From Phoronis australis (Eukaryota; Phoronida; Phoronidae): 25,790 nt of DNA. Positions 8,209 through 17,239 of the stretch are shown in pieces. Numbering within the stretch: position 1 is the first letter of the stretch; the number at the start of each line of letters is the position of its first letter. Under the pieces are notes generated by a model. That model made no database searches. It was given only the letters and a program-made list of their open reading frames with translations, and was not told where the DNA came from. The position numbers and the translations under genes were made by a program. The stretch covers positions 305,532 to 331,321 of the forward strand of contig NMRA01000429.1 in NCBI GenBank assembly GCA_002633005.1, in the 5' to 3' direction.

Positions 8209-8842
8209 GTGAAAACTGACTGGTGCCACAGAAGTAAAGAAGCAGTCTTGGTGTTCATAGCAGATGAGATACTCGTTCGGATGAAAAAGAAAATGACAAC
8301 AGAGCAGTTGTCAGACATGGATTTGTCATTGATGTATGGAAAAAAAATAAACGAGGAATATTCGAGTGCTTGGATATTTTCGCAAATGAATTGAGTTTCA
8401 TATCGCAAGCAATGTGCCAAATCGTCAATTTGTTCGAAGACATCCTAACCACTGATTTGGCCAACTCCACCAATGGTTGTACAAAGGTACATGTATTAAT
8501 GATGAAACTTGCCGGTTTGTATGACGGCATTTGTGCACCCGAACTCACAATCGAAATATCGACATCTGGAAGACGCTGAAATCTAAGTTTGACCGTGTTA
8601 TACACACTTTGTGAAAGAAGCTTTTGTGATCTAATGCTCAATAAAACGTTTTTGAGATCTACAATGCCCAGGCACGGGTACCTGATTTGGTAGTTCTTCC
8701 AGACATAAACTTTGACGCGGTCATTGGCAAATTTACATTTCAGGAATCTACTAGGAAATCGACGTTTGTGTAAAAAGAAAGTCTGGCCTACTATCATGAG
8801 CTCTGAGGGGCGAGCACTTTGGATATTGGCGTTTTTCTGCAT
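8209..8842. other. Unassigned region open on both strands
   Basis: On the minus strand, 8255-8842 is open for 195 codons from an ATG. On the plus strand, two overlapping frames (8209-8394 and 8370-8579) are open across the same DNA and would join through a shift near the run of A residues at 8341-8347. None of these products resembles a family I know with confidence. A 195-codon frame is unusual but not impossible by chance in a window this size. It could be a decayed mobile-element ORF, but I cannot say which strand is coding. Confidence 0.25.
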
Positions 8843-9152
8843 AGAAATCCATCTTTAGATAAGCTAGGGGGTTATGTATCAGAAAATCTTTCCGCAGATA
8901 TCCCTAGTGCGTTTATTTAAAAAAAACATAGTTGAATCCTAAAACTGTCATTTGAAATGGGCACCAAAACCTTGACAAGAGTAAATTTTTGGAATAAATT
9001 TCTGCTTGTGGGATAACATTACGTCGACAATGTTTTGTGTTAACTCTCATAAGTGAGCAAAATATCACTAGAACTTTCCAGTTGCTCCCCGAGGTATAGA
9101 ACTTTGGCTTTATTTATGCCCATGTGCATGTTTGTATGATTCTTGTGTCTGT

Positions 9153-9590
9153 TGTTACGGCAAAATAAATGAAAAAAAAAACACTTTTCAGGTATAATGA
9201 TCAAAATTAACATCTATTTACTTATTTACAAACATGTTGACAAGTTCCACAAAACTTGGGATGAAGACAGGTTCGAACGTCAGCACCAACACTTGAGACT
9301 TGTGGCATCTTCAGGCTTCATCAACAAGCCGTCCTCGCACGTTCCGCAGACTCCACCAAAATAATACAGTCAAATTCTATGGACTAGACGCTGTTGTCCA
9401 CGCCGTTGCAGAGGCTCGCCACATAAACAAAAAATGACGCTCAAAACTTTGAAAGTATATAAACAAAACATAGGAAAGTGCAGCCTCAGTGTTCGGATAA
9501 CAATTCATAACACACGTCCGCTAACCATCGCCGACCAACTAGATTTCTCGGATAAAACTCTAATCTGCCCCCTAGTGAGAATACGTAACA
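9153..9590 (-). repeat. 3' LTR of the Gmr1-like element
   Basis: On the minus strand the segment begins TGTTACG and ends CGTAACA, the usual TG...CA ends expanded into a 7-bp inverted repeat, and is 438 bp long. Directly before it stands a purine-rich AAACGGGGACA, a likely polypurine tract priming plus-strand synthesis. Inside, TTTATATAC on the minus strand is a possible promoter TATA. No second LTR was found, so the boundary rests on these end motifs and on its position about 145 bp after the RNase H end. Confidence 0.65.
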
Positions 9591-9734
9591 TGTCCCCGTT
9601 TCAAAAGATGGTGTGTACAACTACAAACATTTTTTTTCTTTTTTAACCAAACTTAACATATTTACAACTTAACTAAACGCGTTCGTAATACAACTCTCCC
9701 ACAAACATACTTTTAGGACCTCACTCAAATCCTA

Positions 9735-10080
9735 GACAAAATAACAGCAATAATATTATCCTTTCCTCTGATATGTCAAACATCAAGGTTGAGCTCCTGC
9801 ACAATGAGACTCCATCTAAGTATTCTCAGATTTTTCCCTTCATCTTATTTAAAAATATGGCCGGTTGTGATCAGTATATACAATCAACCGTGAACTCATA
9901 GACAAAACATAAACTTCGGGAGTGCTGAAACACCAAAATCAATGCGAAAGCCTCCTTTTCAATGGTTGAATAACAGCGCTGGTTCCTACTGAATTTCGTA
10001 GAATAATAGCACACAGAGTGATCTATGTCATGACCATCTTCCTGTAACAAAACCACCTGCTCCAACATCAAAAGCATCAA
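9735..10080 (-). pseudogene. RNase H domain of the Gmr1-like pol
   Basis: Conserved pieces are VLLQEDG, CYYSTKFSRNQRCYSTIEKE and, after frame changes, TDHN near 9878 and GKDNIIA with LSR near 9745. The sequence encoding the first catalytic aspartate (VDA...DVGAG) lies in another frame just upstream, around 10063-10100, so a frameshift separates it from the main body. The domain would degrade the RNA strand during reverse transcription. It is broken by at least two frameshifts and a stop. Confidence 0.75.
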
Positions 10081-10255
10081 CAGCCAACTTTGGCATGCAT
10101 CGGTCTACACAAACTTCACTTTACTTGAAGTCAAACTAGTCAAAGGTAATACAACCTCGGAATAATTTCTACAAAACCGTCTATAGAAACCGGCCATTCA
10201 CAGGAATCTAGACAAAATAGCACTTCCCCTCTTCCAGCAACTTGACCTAAAAACG

Positions 10256-10888
10256 TCACACATGCATGACCGGGATCACTTTAGCCAAATTGAAAGATAA
10301 TTTAGCATCACACAAACGCTGGAAAAGTTGCCTCAAATCACACAAATGTGCATCCCAAGTAGGACTACTAACTATAATGTCATCAAAGTAAACTTGGACG
10401 TTAGGTAAACCATTCAATACAGTATTCATCAATTCCTGAAAAGTCGCAGCAGCAGTTTTCATACCGCACGGCATAATACAATACTGCCGCAAACCATCAG
10501 GGGTTGCAAATGCAGACAACTCTAGCTCGCGCACTAAGCGGAACCTGCCAATACCATTTTTAAAAGGGTATTGTTAAAACATATCAAACTTAATTATAAA
10601 TTCTGCATTTCCAGCACGATTAATGCAATCGTCAACCCTCGGAACAGAGTACGCATCACCCTTGGTCACCAAGTTCAATTTTCTGAAATCAGTCACAAAT
10701 CTTACAGACTTGTCAGGCTTCGGAACAGGGATACATGGATAACTCCAATTACTCTGACTAGGTTCAATGATTCCATTATCCAACATATACTGAACCTCAT
10801 TTTTCATTAACTCTAACTTGGGGGGAGAAATTCTATAAGGGTGCTGCTTAACAGGATCAGCATCTCCAACATCGACATCATGAAACAA
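10256..10888 (-). pseudogene. Reverse transcriptase domain of the Gmr1-like pol
   Basis: Two open pieces form an RT of Ty3/gypsy type. The first (10888-10574) has KQHPYRISPPK, the V-x-D-F-R-K-L-N block and KFDM with the first catalytic aspartate. A TAA and a frame change follow. The second (10534-10256) has FATPDGL, MPCGM for the usual MPFGM, ATFQ and the catalytic box YFDD (commonly YVDD or YIDD). Upstream, FHDVDVGDADPVKQHPY is typical of the start of RT in Gmr1-like elements. The ~490 bp between this and the integrase end is a decayed linker. Confidence 0.85.
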
Positions 10889-11375
10889 CAGTTTTTCTAG
10901 TCACATCTGGAAACAATTAACTGAATTCCCTTAAGAGACTTTGAAGCGCGTGTCGCTGATCAACACTCAAATGACTCAATTTCTCTTGCAAGTTGCTAAG
11001 AAACTGAGAGTCGCAGAACTTGAGCGAAATACCTATAAAGCAGGTCCTTCAAAATCATAACCCGAATCAACAGTTGCAACAGTTTTATCAACATGATCAC
11101 CAGACTTTTCACGATACTCTTTAAGCATGTTTACATGACAAATGAGTCGGGCAAAACGTCAAATTCAATACCAAGTACCAAATGTGTACTAACTGCCAAA
11201 TGGGCAAATATCAAACAAAGTACCAAGTGGGTACACCAAACAGCCAACTGGGGTATAACAACCTGCAAATCAGGTTCCGGACAAGCTGAGTGAGCAGACC
11301 AGCCGCAGTGATAAAAAGAGATATTGTAAGAAACGTGGTGTTGTGGCTCAGTATGTGCCACATGGGCAGGGTTGT

Positions 11376-12278
11376 TCATGGATGAACAATCCTGTCCACC
11401 GCCACAACCCTCTCCACCATATACGGTCCAGAAAATTTAGCATTCAAAGAATCCCCAGGCATTGGTAACAGAACCAACACTTTGTCACTTGGACTAAAAT
11501 GCCTGTCACGGTCAATGCAAGTTTTCATAGATATCTGAGCATCTTTCAGATGCTTATGAGCCACGGTTCTAACCTCAAACAACCTATCTTCCAAATCTGA
11601 CACATAGCTCAATAAATCCACTGGGGGTATCTTTCACTCAACCACGTTTCTTTCAACAGTTTAAGCGCACCACGGGGTTGACGCCCAAAAATCAAATCAA
11701 ATAGGCTAAAACCCAGAGAATATTGTATTGTTTCCCTGTGCGCAAACAGTAAAAGTGGAACACCATCATCCCAATTCTCTTCATGAGACAAACAGTAAGC
11801 CCTTGACATTGTCTTAAAAGTTTGATAAAATCTTCCAAGAGCACCTTGAGATTCAGGGAGATAAGCGCTGGAAATGGTCAATTTTCAACAAATACATCAG
11901 ATGCTGAAAAACGCCAGGCATAAAATTTGACCCTTGGTCAGATTGAATTGACTTAAGAACGCCAACTAAAGTAAGGAACTTTACCAAAGCCTTTACTACT
12001 TCTATTTTCCTTAACGGAATAGCTTCAGAAAAACGTGTGGGATAATACATTACTGTCAATAAATACTGGTTGCCCGTTTTTATTTTTGGCAATGGACGTA
12101 TACAATCGACAATGACATGACTAAATGGCTCGCCGAACACCGGAATTGGTTTTAATGGAGCTTCAGAGATAACTTGATTTGGCTTTCCCACCAACTGGCA
12201 CAAATGACAAGTTCTACGAAAATTCCTAACATCTCTATCAATACCGCGCCAAAACAAATGACTCAGAACACGATCTTT
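11376..12278 (-). pseudogene. Integrase, central and C-terminal parts, Gmr1-like element
   Basis: Read leftwards, this segment has the second half of the HHCC zinc-binding domain (CHLCQLVGK), the core with VDC carrying the first catalytic aspartate, and SDQGSNF with the second. Then comes a frameshift near 11870 and PESQGALGRF. In active relatives the last motif reads Q-G-A-L-E-R-F, so the catalytic glutamate is replaced by glycine. A second frame change near 11615 leads into the GPY/F domain (KFSGPYMVERV). The enzyme would insert the element into host DNA; this copy cannot. It is separated from its N-terminus by the MITE at 12279-12543. Confidence 0.85.
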
Positions 12279-12543
12279 GCATGAGCGCACCCAAGGTGGG
12301 CTCGGAGGGGCTCGAACGAGTCCCCCTCTCACATTTTGGCGAAGTGGGCATAAAGGTCCGCCTCAGAGAAAGAAAAAGGTCCTAGGAAAACGAGACAAAC
12401 GTCCACTAAAAAGGCACAGACACACAGCTCACAGTACTGAAGATGGTCCCCCGTTTTTTTAGTCATCCAGCTTTTTGTTAGCAAAAGGTCCACTTGGTCA
12501 GAAATTCGAACCCCAACAAACTAAAGGCTGGGTGCGCGCATGC
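12279..12543. mobile_element. 265-bp MITE inserted in the integrase
   Basis: The ends are GCATGAGCGCACCC and GGGTGCGCGCATGC, a 14-bp terminal inverted repeat with one mismatch. A TTT stands on each side (12276-12278 and 12544-12546). Removing the element and one TTT restores the integrase reading frame across the zinc-binding domain, which proves the insertion and gives a 3-bp target duplication. The interior is homologous to the shorter copy at 1271-1408. It contains no coding frame. Confidence 0.9.
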
Positions 12544-12546
12544 TTT

Positions 12547-12699
12547 GGTCTTATTAATTGCAAAGTGACCAGCCATAGGTCCTTCATGAGCCAAATACAG
12601 CACCTCCTGGCCGTATTGCCTAAGAAATACTACATGTAACTGGTGCAGTACATGCAAAATATCAAAAGAAAAAACGTCAGATGGTCTCCATTTACGCAT
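12547..12699 (-). pseudogene. Integrase N-terminal part, Gmr1-like element
   Basis: This fragment encodes MRKWRPSDV, YGQEVLYLAHEGPMAGH and AINKT, the start of the integrase with the H-x3-H half of the HHCC zinc domain. It runs directly into the MITE at 12543, and its frame continues on the other side from 12278. Upstream, near 12720-13060, protease and spacer remnants follow in shifted frames. Confidence 0.8.
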
Positions 12700-12719
12700 T
12701 AAGAAACCATTTTTCAGAT

Positions 12720-13437
12720 AATAACCGACAGCAACTTTATCCTTTATCAGCCTCTTCTTCCAAAACAGCGTGACTATACGCTAGATCATCGTCTTGCTGA
12801 AGTTCCATAAGCTTAGAGCGCGAATACCTGCCAGTACAATCAGACACAGCCTCAAACTGCTGAACTATGAAAGTACAGTGTATCTGACAAATCAGAATTA
12901 TAATACACGTCGCACTCACTTTACGCAGCTGCCTTAGCCTTAGCTTCAGTAAGTACACAGGACGATGTTGAATTATCACAATCATATACAGGGATAGGTC
13001 CATCGACATCACAGGTTTAACAGTCACGTTACTACCTATAACATCATTTCCTTGCAACAAGAGTTATACCGCGAACGGGCATAGAGGGCACAACACCTGC
13101 AGAAATGTGCCGTAAACAAATCTGACGTGGGCAAAACTTCTTGCTGAGGTACACTGCAGCTACCACCGATGCCAGAAAGGGAAACTCGAATCTCAGAGGA
13201 GATAAACTCAGACGAAGGAACCACGCCCTCCAACAACAAAGTCTGAGCAGATGCAATATCCCGCAAAATCACGACAGGCCAACTTTGGTAATAGTGGGAG
13301 CGGACCTTTTGAAGTGCAGATGCAGGATTTTGTCCAGAGGGTCCGAAAATGGACCGGCATGCACTGTAGGTGGTGCGCGGGATTCTTAGACCATTTTGAT
13401 GTTCAAAAACTGACCAAGCAGGGGATTTTGGGCCCAC
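12720..13437 (-). pseudogene. Retropepsin-like protease and spacer, Gmr1-like element
   Basis: The 13036-13437 frame contains WPVVILRDIASAQTLLLEGV. In related elements the active site is D-T-G or D-S-G; here it reads D-I-A, so it would be inactive. The frame then shifts by one, and VVPSMPVRGITL followed by LQGNDVIG (13060) corresponds to the end of the protease fold. The N-terminal 45 residues of the frame match nothing I know. Order and spacing fit protease before integrase. Confidence 0.65.
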
Positions 13438-13824
13438 TTTAAAGCAAAATTTGCTTCTCTGAAGTATGATGCGGTGAAAGGGTTTATTATTAACTCATCG
13501 GTGCATTATATTTGACTTTTTGAGCTCTTTAATCCTATAATAGTTTTTCACTGTTGCACCCGCAAAAACTGAAAATCCTTAAAGAAAAGATCTGTCCGAC
13601 AGCTTCCCGTGGTCTCCGGTAGCAACACGAATGATATTTATTTGTTTAGCATCTTGCGCGTTAGATAATTGCTCAACCGAATAGCGCAACCTAGAGTCTC
13701 TTAATCTAACTGACCGTCACAGATTGACAGAAAACTGTGTAACTGGGTTATGTAAAAACTGACTACCCAAAACTAAGAACGAGGCCAGATTTTTGGGCTC
13801 AACAAAGACAGTAGCAGCAGGTGA
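13438..13824. other. Junction between the Gmr1-like element and the recombinase fragment
   Basis: No domain is recognisable. Minus-strand frames continue from the protease spacer with stops and could be a gag remnant, but no zinc knuckle or 5' LTR is visible. The breakpoint between the two mobile elements must lie here. Confidence 0.4.
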
Positions 13825-14163
13825 AAACTAGCTCATGATCCAAAATTTTTCGATAAAAGATTTGGGACTCTCTCCAACCACTCTTCCGGCCCTCTCTTCC
13901 AGTTACCTAATGGTTCCCCCATCACTCGCTCTTACTTCACTCGCCACCTTAACTTGGTACTTGGGTGCGTCGGTCTCGATCCTCAACGCTATAAATCCCA
14001 TAGTTTTCGTATCGGTGCAGCCACCTCCGCTGCTACCCTCCAAATTCCGGACTCCGCAGTCCAGCGTATGGGTCGCTGGAAGTCTGACGCGCTCAAGAAC
14101 TACATTCGTCTCTCCTCCTTAAACTTGCCCGATGCTAACGTTCCCACTCCTTCATTGCCATGA
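13825..14163 (+). pseudogene. Tyrosine-recombinase C-terminal fragment (DIRS- or Crypton-like)
   Basis: The frame is open from 13825 to a TGA at 14161-14163. From about 13894 it reads LPNGSPITRSYFTRHL, then GLDPQRYKSHSFRIGAATSA and MGRWKSDALKNYIRLS. These are the box II motifs of eukaryotic tyrosine recombinases. H-S-F-R supplies the conserved H-x2-R, the W is in GRWKSDA, and the Y of NYIR is the presumed nucleophile. Such enzymes serve DIRS-like retrotransposons and Cryptons. The N-terminal half with the first catalytic arginine is missing and there is no start codon in the conserved region, so this is a fragment. Plus orientation, opposite to the Gmr1-like element, shows an independent origin. 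Confidence 0.8.
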
Positions 14164-14179
14164 TCATCCACCACCCAGG

Positions 14180-14390
14180 GGCAGCTCTACAGTCAGTGCT
14201 TCCCCTTCTTACACTGCCACTTCATCCTGGGGCATCTGTATTGCCAGTGCCCCCCCCCTCACTCACCACTCCCTTTTCATCGCGGGGCAACTGTATTGCC
14301 AGTGTCCCATTCATAGGCACCTGTATTGCCGGTGTCTCTTTCACTCACACCATTTCTCACCCTCGGACGCCTGTATTGGCAGTGTCCTAA
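14180..14390 (+). repeat. Degenerate tandem repeat, about 51-bp period
   Basis: A motif close to CTGTATTGCCAGTGTCC recurs around 14184, 14236, 14287, 14319 and 14370. Four of the spacings suggest a ~51-bp unit, with one shortened unit of ~32 bp. The segments between are C-rich with CACTCACC-like stretches. It directly follows the recombinase fragment and may be part of the same element's 3' region. The long open frames over it are a by-product of pyrimidine-rich composition. Confidence 0.6.
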
Positions 14391-14870
14391 TTCCCTTATT
14401 CCCCATTTTCATTGGCATGTCCTTTCCACTCACCTTTTTGGGGTTCTCCCTCCCGGGCAGTCTTTCCCGCCCCTTTTATATTTGTTGTTGGTTTACCTCA
14501 TGCCCTATTATGGGTTATTCTATACTTAGCATTTTTTTCCATACTTTTTATAGGTTTACTTTTGCCGGGGCCTCCTTTTGCTGTTGCTTATCTGTATGTT
14601 GTTTGTACATGTCACCGTTTTTGTTTACTTATACCTATATTCACCTCTTTCACGAACGCGGGGCGCTGCTGTCGTGTTGATCGAAAACGAGGCGCCTTGA
14701 CAAACATGGCATCGTCCTGCAAGGTGGTGTGGTCAAAAGACTTATCAAAGTTGAAGTTGTCTGATGTTGAATCGATCTCCAAAAAACATACCAATACTTA
14801 CGGCAACTAGACTTTTACCCTCCTCAGCCATTCCTTAGTAGTTTTCCCTCTTTTGAAAAAGTGTGGAAGT
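14391..14870 (+). other. Pyrimidine-rich stretch with a short ATG frame
   Basis: The first 250 bases are pyrimidine-rich and non-coding. A CpG-rich patch follows, then an ATG at 14706 in strong context (A at -3, G at +4) opening a 34-codon frame to 14810. Its product begins MASSCKVVWSKDLSKLKLSD. It could be a first coding exon or a transposon ORF start, but no donor site or downstream exon is obvious. Confidence 0.25.
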
Positions 14871-14977
14871 CAGGGATATACGCAGGCTTTTAGTCTTGAA
14901 AAACCCTGCTCGGGCCAGCTGGGCGAGTGCCGGAGCCAGAAAATCTACTCGCCAAGCCCGAAGTTCGGTCACCCGGC
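14871..14977 (+). repeat. Left copy of an inverted repeat pair (partner 17240-17357)
   Basis: It starts CAGGGATATAC and contains CTGGGCGAGT, CTACTCGCC and CCCGGCCG. The reverse complement of 17240-17357 begins CAGGGATATAC and contains the same blocks in the same order. The repeat is either one end of a ~2.5-kb TIR element or a separate copy of a short dispersed repeat. The LINE at 14991-15700 is inserted in its inner end. Confidence 0.6.
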
Positions 14978-14990
14978 CGTTGGCGTCAGT
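14978..14990. repeat. Target-site duplication of the LINE, left copy
   Basis: CGTTGGCGTCAGT is repeated exactly at 15701-15713. The two copies flank the poly(A) end and the truncated 5' end of the minus-strand LINE. Confidence 0.9.
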
Positions 14991-15700
14991 TTTTTTTTTT
15001 GTTTATTACGAAATCTTCAGAATACAATGAATATTCATAACCCAGAAAGCGCCAAGAGGCATTAGATCTGGGTAAAAAACTACAAAGAAGTGTACATACA
15101 ATGATTACATACAAATACATAAATAAAAAAACTGATTTTAAGAATACAATGATATATGACAACGAATGAAAATAATTTATTTTCATACAGATGTATAAAA
15201 TTCTATCCACTCACACAAAGAGATTTAATGTTATAAAGAAATTCTGATACTATTTCAAATAAAACCATATTTTCGTTTGAGTTAAGTTCTTGACATCCAT
15301 ATAGAAAGAAATTAATTTTGTTGTACAATTGCGGAACTTCAGAGTATTTTTTATAAACATTGGGGTATTGTTCGAGTGCCTGGAAGAGCTGTACCCTCTC
15401 CTTGCATACCTCACAAGCAAAGAAAACATGAGGATATGTCTGGGTATCTCCACAGGAACACAGAGCCGAAATATTATTAAAATTATGTCTAAATTTCTCG
15501 TTGTTTAGGAATAGACCACATCTTGATCTGTATAGGGTTATTTCATGGTTGCGGGGAAGTTGGAATGATGTCAATGGGACTGGCAAGTCTGGAGTAGTGG
15601 TACATGTATGCATTTTAAAGTTATTTTTGAGAGTGACGATTGAAGTGCTTTCTTTTATTTTGAATGGTAAGGAATTCCAGTTGTCAATACAAGTTAAAAT
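14991..15700 (-). mobile_element. 5'-truncated LINE insertion with poly(A) tail
   Basis: The segment is bounded by an exact 13-bp target duplication. On the minus strand it ends in AATAAAC followed by about ten A residues (14991-15000). These are the marks of target-primed reverse transcription. Only the last ~710 bp of the element are present, covering the C-terminal part of ORF2 and the 3' UTR. The insertion splits a dispersed repeat, so it is younger than that repeat. Confidence 0.9.
15203..15685 (-). pseudogene. C-terminal end of a LINE ORF2 (after the RT domain)
   Basis: The open frame starts within the insertion and runs to a TAG at 15203. It reads NWNSLPFKIKES near its start, then LYRSRCGLFLNNE and CSCGDTQTYPHVFFACEVC. 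A W-N-x-L-P block followed by a C-x-C-x7-8-H-x4-C cluster is the usual C-terminus of CR1/L2/Jockey-type ORF2 proteins. No RT or endonuclease domain is present because of the 5' truncation. The frame itself has no stop, so this insertion looks fairly recent compared with the other elements here. Confidence 0.75.
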
Positions 15701-15713
15701 CGTTGGCGTCAGT
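15701..15713. repeat. Target-site duplication of the LINE, right copy
   Basis: CGTTGGCGTCAGT is the exact partner of 14978-14990 and marks the 5' end of the truncated LINE. Confidence 0.9.
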
Positions 15714-15789
15714 CACCACAAACTTGCTGCTAATTTAAATAAAAATCATCGTTTCGTGCACTGATGTCACCGTCTATTAGGGCTACCGT

Positions 15790-16893
15790 ATTCGCTCTAA
15801 TAAGCGCCCAGGGGGACTCTTTTTGTAGCCTACGGCAGTTAAAATCTGGTCTCGGAAACGGGTGAAATCGGAAGCTAGGATTCATCAAATTTACGCGCTG
15901 TGACGTATGTGTAACCTATGACAGACTAGCTACAAAACTGTGGTGCATTGCTATCAAACTCTGTTGTTAAATTACGATCTTTTTAAAATTAATGTGCTGA
16001 AATCCCAGGGCGAAAACTTGCCGACTGATGCGTCGCTGCTTCGCGATCGTCGATATATAGGACAACTTGAATTCTTGAGTAAAAATAGTTTTGACTCAAA
16101 TTACCTGAAATCCTCCCAAATGGCCTTTCCTAAGATTCTTAAGTTCCTGTGGACTCGGAGTCGGGATTAACCGCAGATTAAGTCAAAATCTGCGCTAGAT
16201 CGCACCCCGCAAAGAGAAAAATCTGGACCATTACATATGTTGTTGTCACGTGATGTTTGTATTGAAGTGAGTCAGCTGGTGTGCACCGAGTGAGCGAGAG
16301 CGTGCGTGTCATCAGTGTTCATTTGCCTGAGTATAGCAGGCCCAATGAGCTGTATATGTAGTACATTTATCTCATTGAGCAGGCCCACATGTTATATGTG
16401 GGCCCTAGCCCGCGCTTCTTGGCCAAGTTTCGATTCGCGGTTTTCATAATTTTTCGTGTTCAAAGCAATCTGGATTCCTATTGTGGGAGAAGATCTGTAC
16501 GGGAAAGATACAATACCAATCCCGTTGACCTGAGTACGCTGCGTCTGTTCTGATCAGGGCCAGACCATATAGTGTGACACTTTCCTCGCAAGATTAGCAA
16601 ATCTTTTGCGTTCTTTTTGAAGCACTGCGGAATGGTTTGAAGTGTACAGCCACGGCTAAATACCAACATAGCGGCGAGGCTCGTGGTCTACTAGAAATTC
16701 TGCGCACAATGATTTTTCAGAACTGTCGGATATTATTGATAAATTGAATACATTTACTGTAGAATTTTAGAACTGTGAGGTAAGACATTTTTCGCACTGA
16801 TATATCCACATTCATGGACTGGGCGCTTATTTTAGCGAAGTCTGAAAACGAGTGGGGACGCTTATAGGGGCATGGGCGCTTATTAGGACGAAT
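15790..16893. mobile_element. 1.1-kb TIR element, probably non-autonomous
   Basis: The left end (15790-15810) and the reverse complement of the right end (16873-16893) match at 19 of 21 positions, sharing CTAATAAGCGCCCA. A further TGGGCGCTTATTTTAG at about 16820 is an internal copy of the same motif near the right end. The only interior frame of note, 15940-16170, is short and starts with GTG; its product matches nothing I know. No transposase is visible, so I take it as a non-autonomous DNA element. It lies within the 14871-17357 inverted-repeat pair. Confidence 0.7.
16382..16404. other. Perfect 9-bp hairpin in the TIR element
   Basis: GGCCCACAT and ATGTGGGCC pair around GTTAT. A neighbouring pair, CAATGAG at about 16342 and CTCATTG at about 16371, adds a second interrupted stem. 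This may be subterminal structure of the element; no function is shown. Confidence 0.5.
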
Positions 16894-17239
16894 GTTATAA
16901 AATAATTTTGGCTAAAATGACATTTTACATTACAATAAGAAATCAGTTCCAAGAAATATGGTATTTCATTTGCTATGAGCACATGGACCGGTCTTCCACC
17001 TTTCTCCCCTTTTCTTCGTTTCGCCGGGACTAGTCCACAAATTCTTTGTGCACGACCACACACTGTGTTTTTTGACGAATCGCGTAACAGGTAACATATA
17101 CTAAATCGGTAGAGTTGCACTGCGCCGATGTTTTTTACTGCCGGAGCATCGACACGATGACCAAATTGAACCTTAAATTCATGATAAAAACAGCACAAGG
17201 AGGAGGAAAATTATTCATATTCATCTGGGAAACGATATT
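16894..17239. other. Stretch between the TIR element and the right inverted repeat
   Basis: There is no recognisable gene. It may be the remaining interior of the element bounded by 14871 and 17357. Confidence 0.4.

Larger units (their letters stand above)
9153..13437 (-). mobile_element. Decayed Gmr1-like Ty3/gypsy LTR retrotransposon, 5' end missing
   Basis: Read on the minus strand, the order is protease, integrase, reverse transcriptase, RNase H and 3' LTR. The protein motifs are of Ty3/gypsy type, but integrase precedes RT, as in Ty1/copia. This order defines the Gmr1 clade first described from cod and other deuterostomes. All genes carry frameshifts or stops and altered catalytic residues, so the copy is dead. 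A 265-bp MITE interrupts the integrase. I see no 5' LTR or clear gag; the left part of the element is lost or unrecognisable between 13438 and the recombinase fragment at 13825. Confidence 0.8.

Noticed and set aside
9268-9290. GGTTCGAACGTC as a tRNA or SINE B box
   Set aside because: It lies within the LTR, and no A box or tRNA fold accompanies it.
10571-11293. Plus-strand frames at 10571-10810 and 11093-11293
   Set aside because: They are the reverse strand of the reverse transcriptase and linker of the minus-strand retrotransposon.
14132-14810. 182- and 132-codon plus-strand frames as membrane proteins
   Set aside because: They run over a degenerate tandem repeat and pyrimidine-rich DNA; the hydrophobic character follows from base composition.
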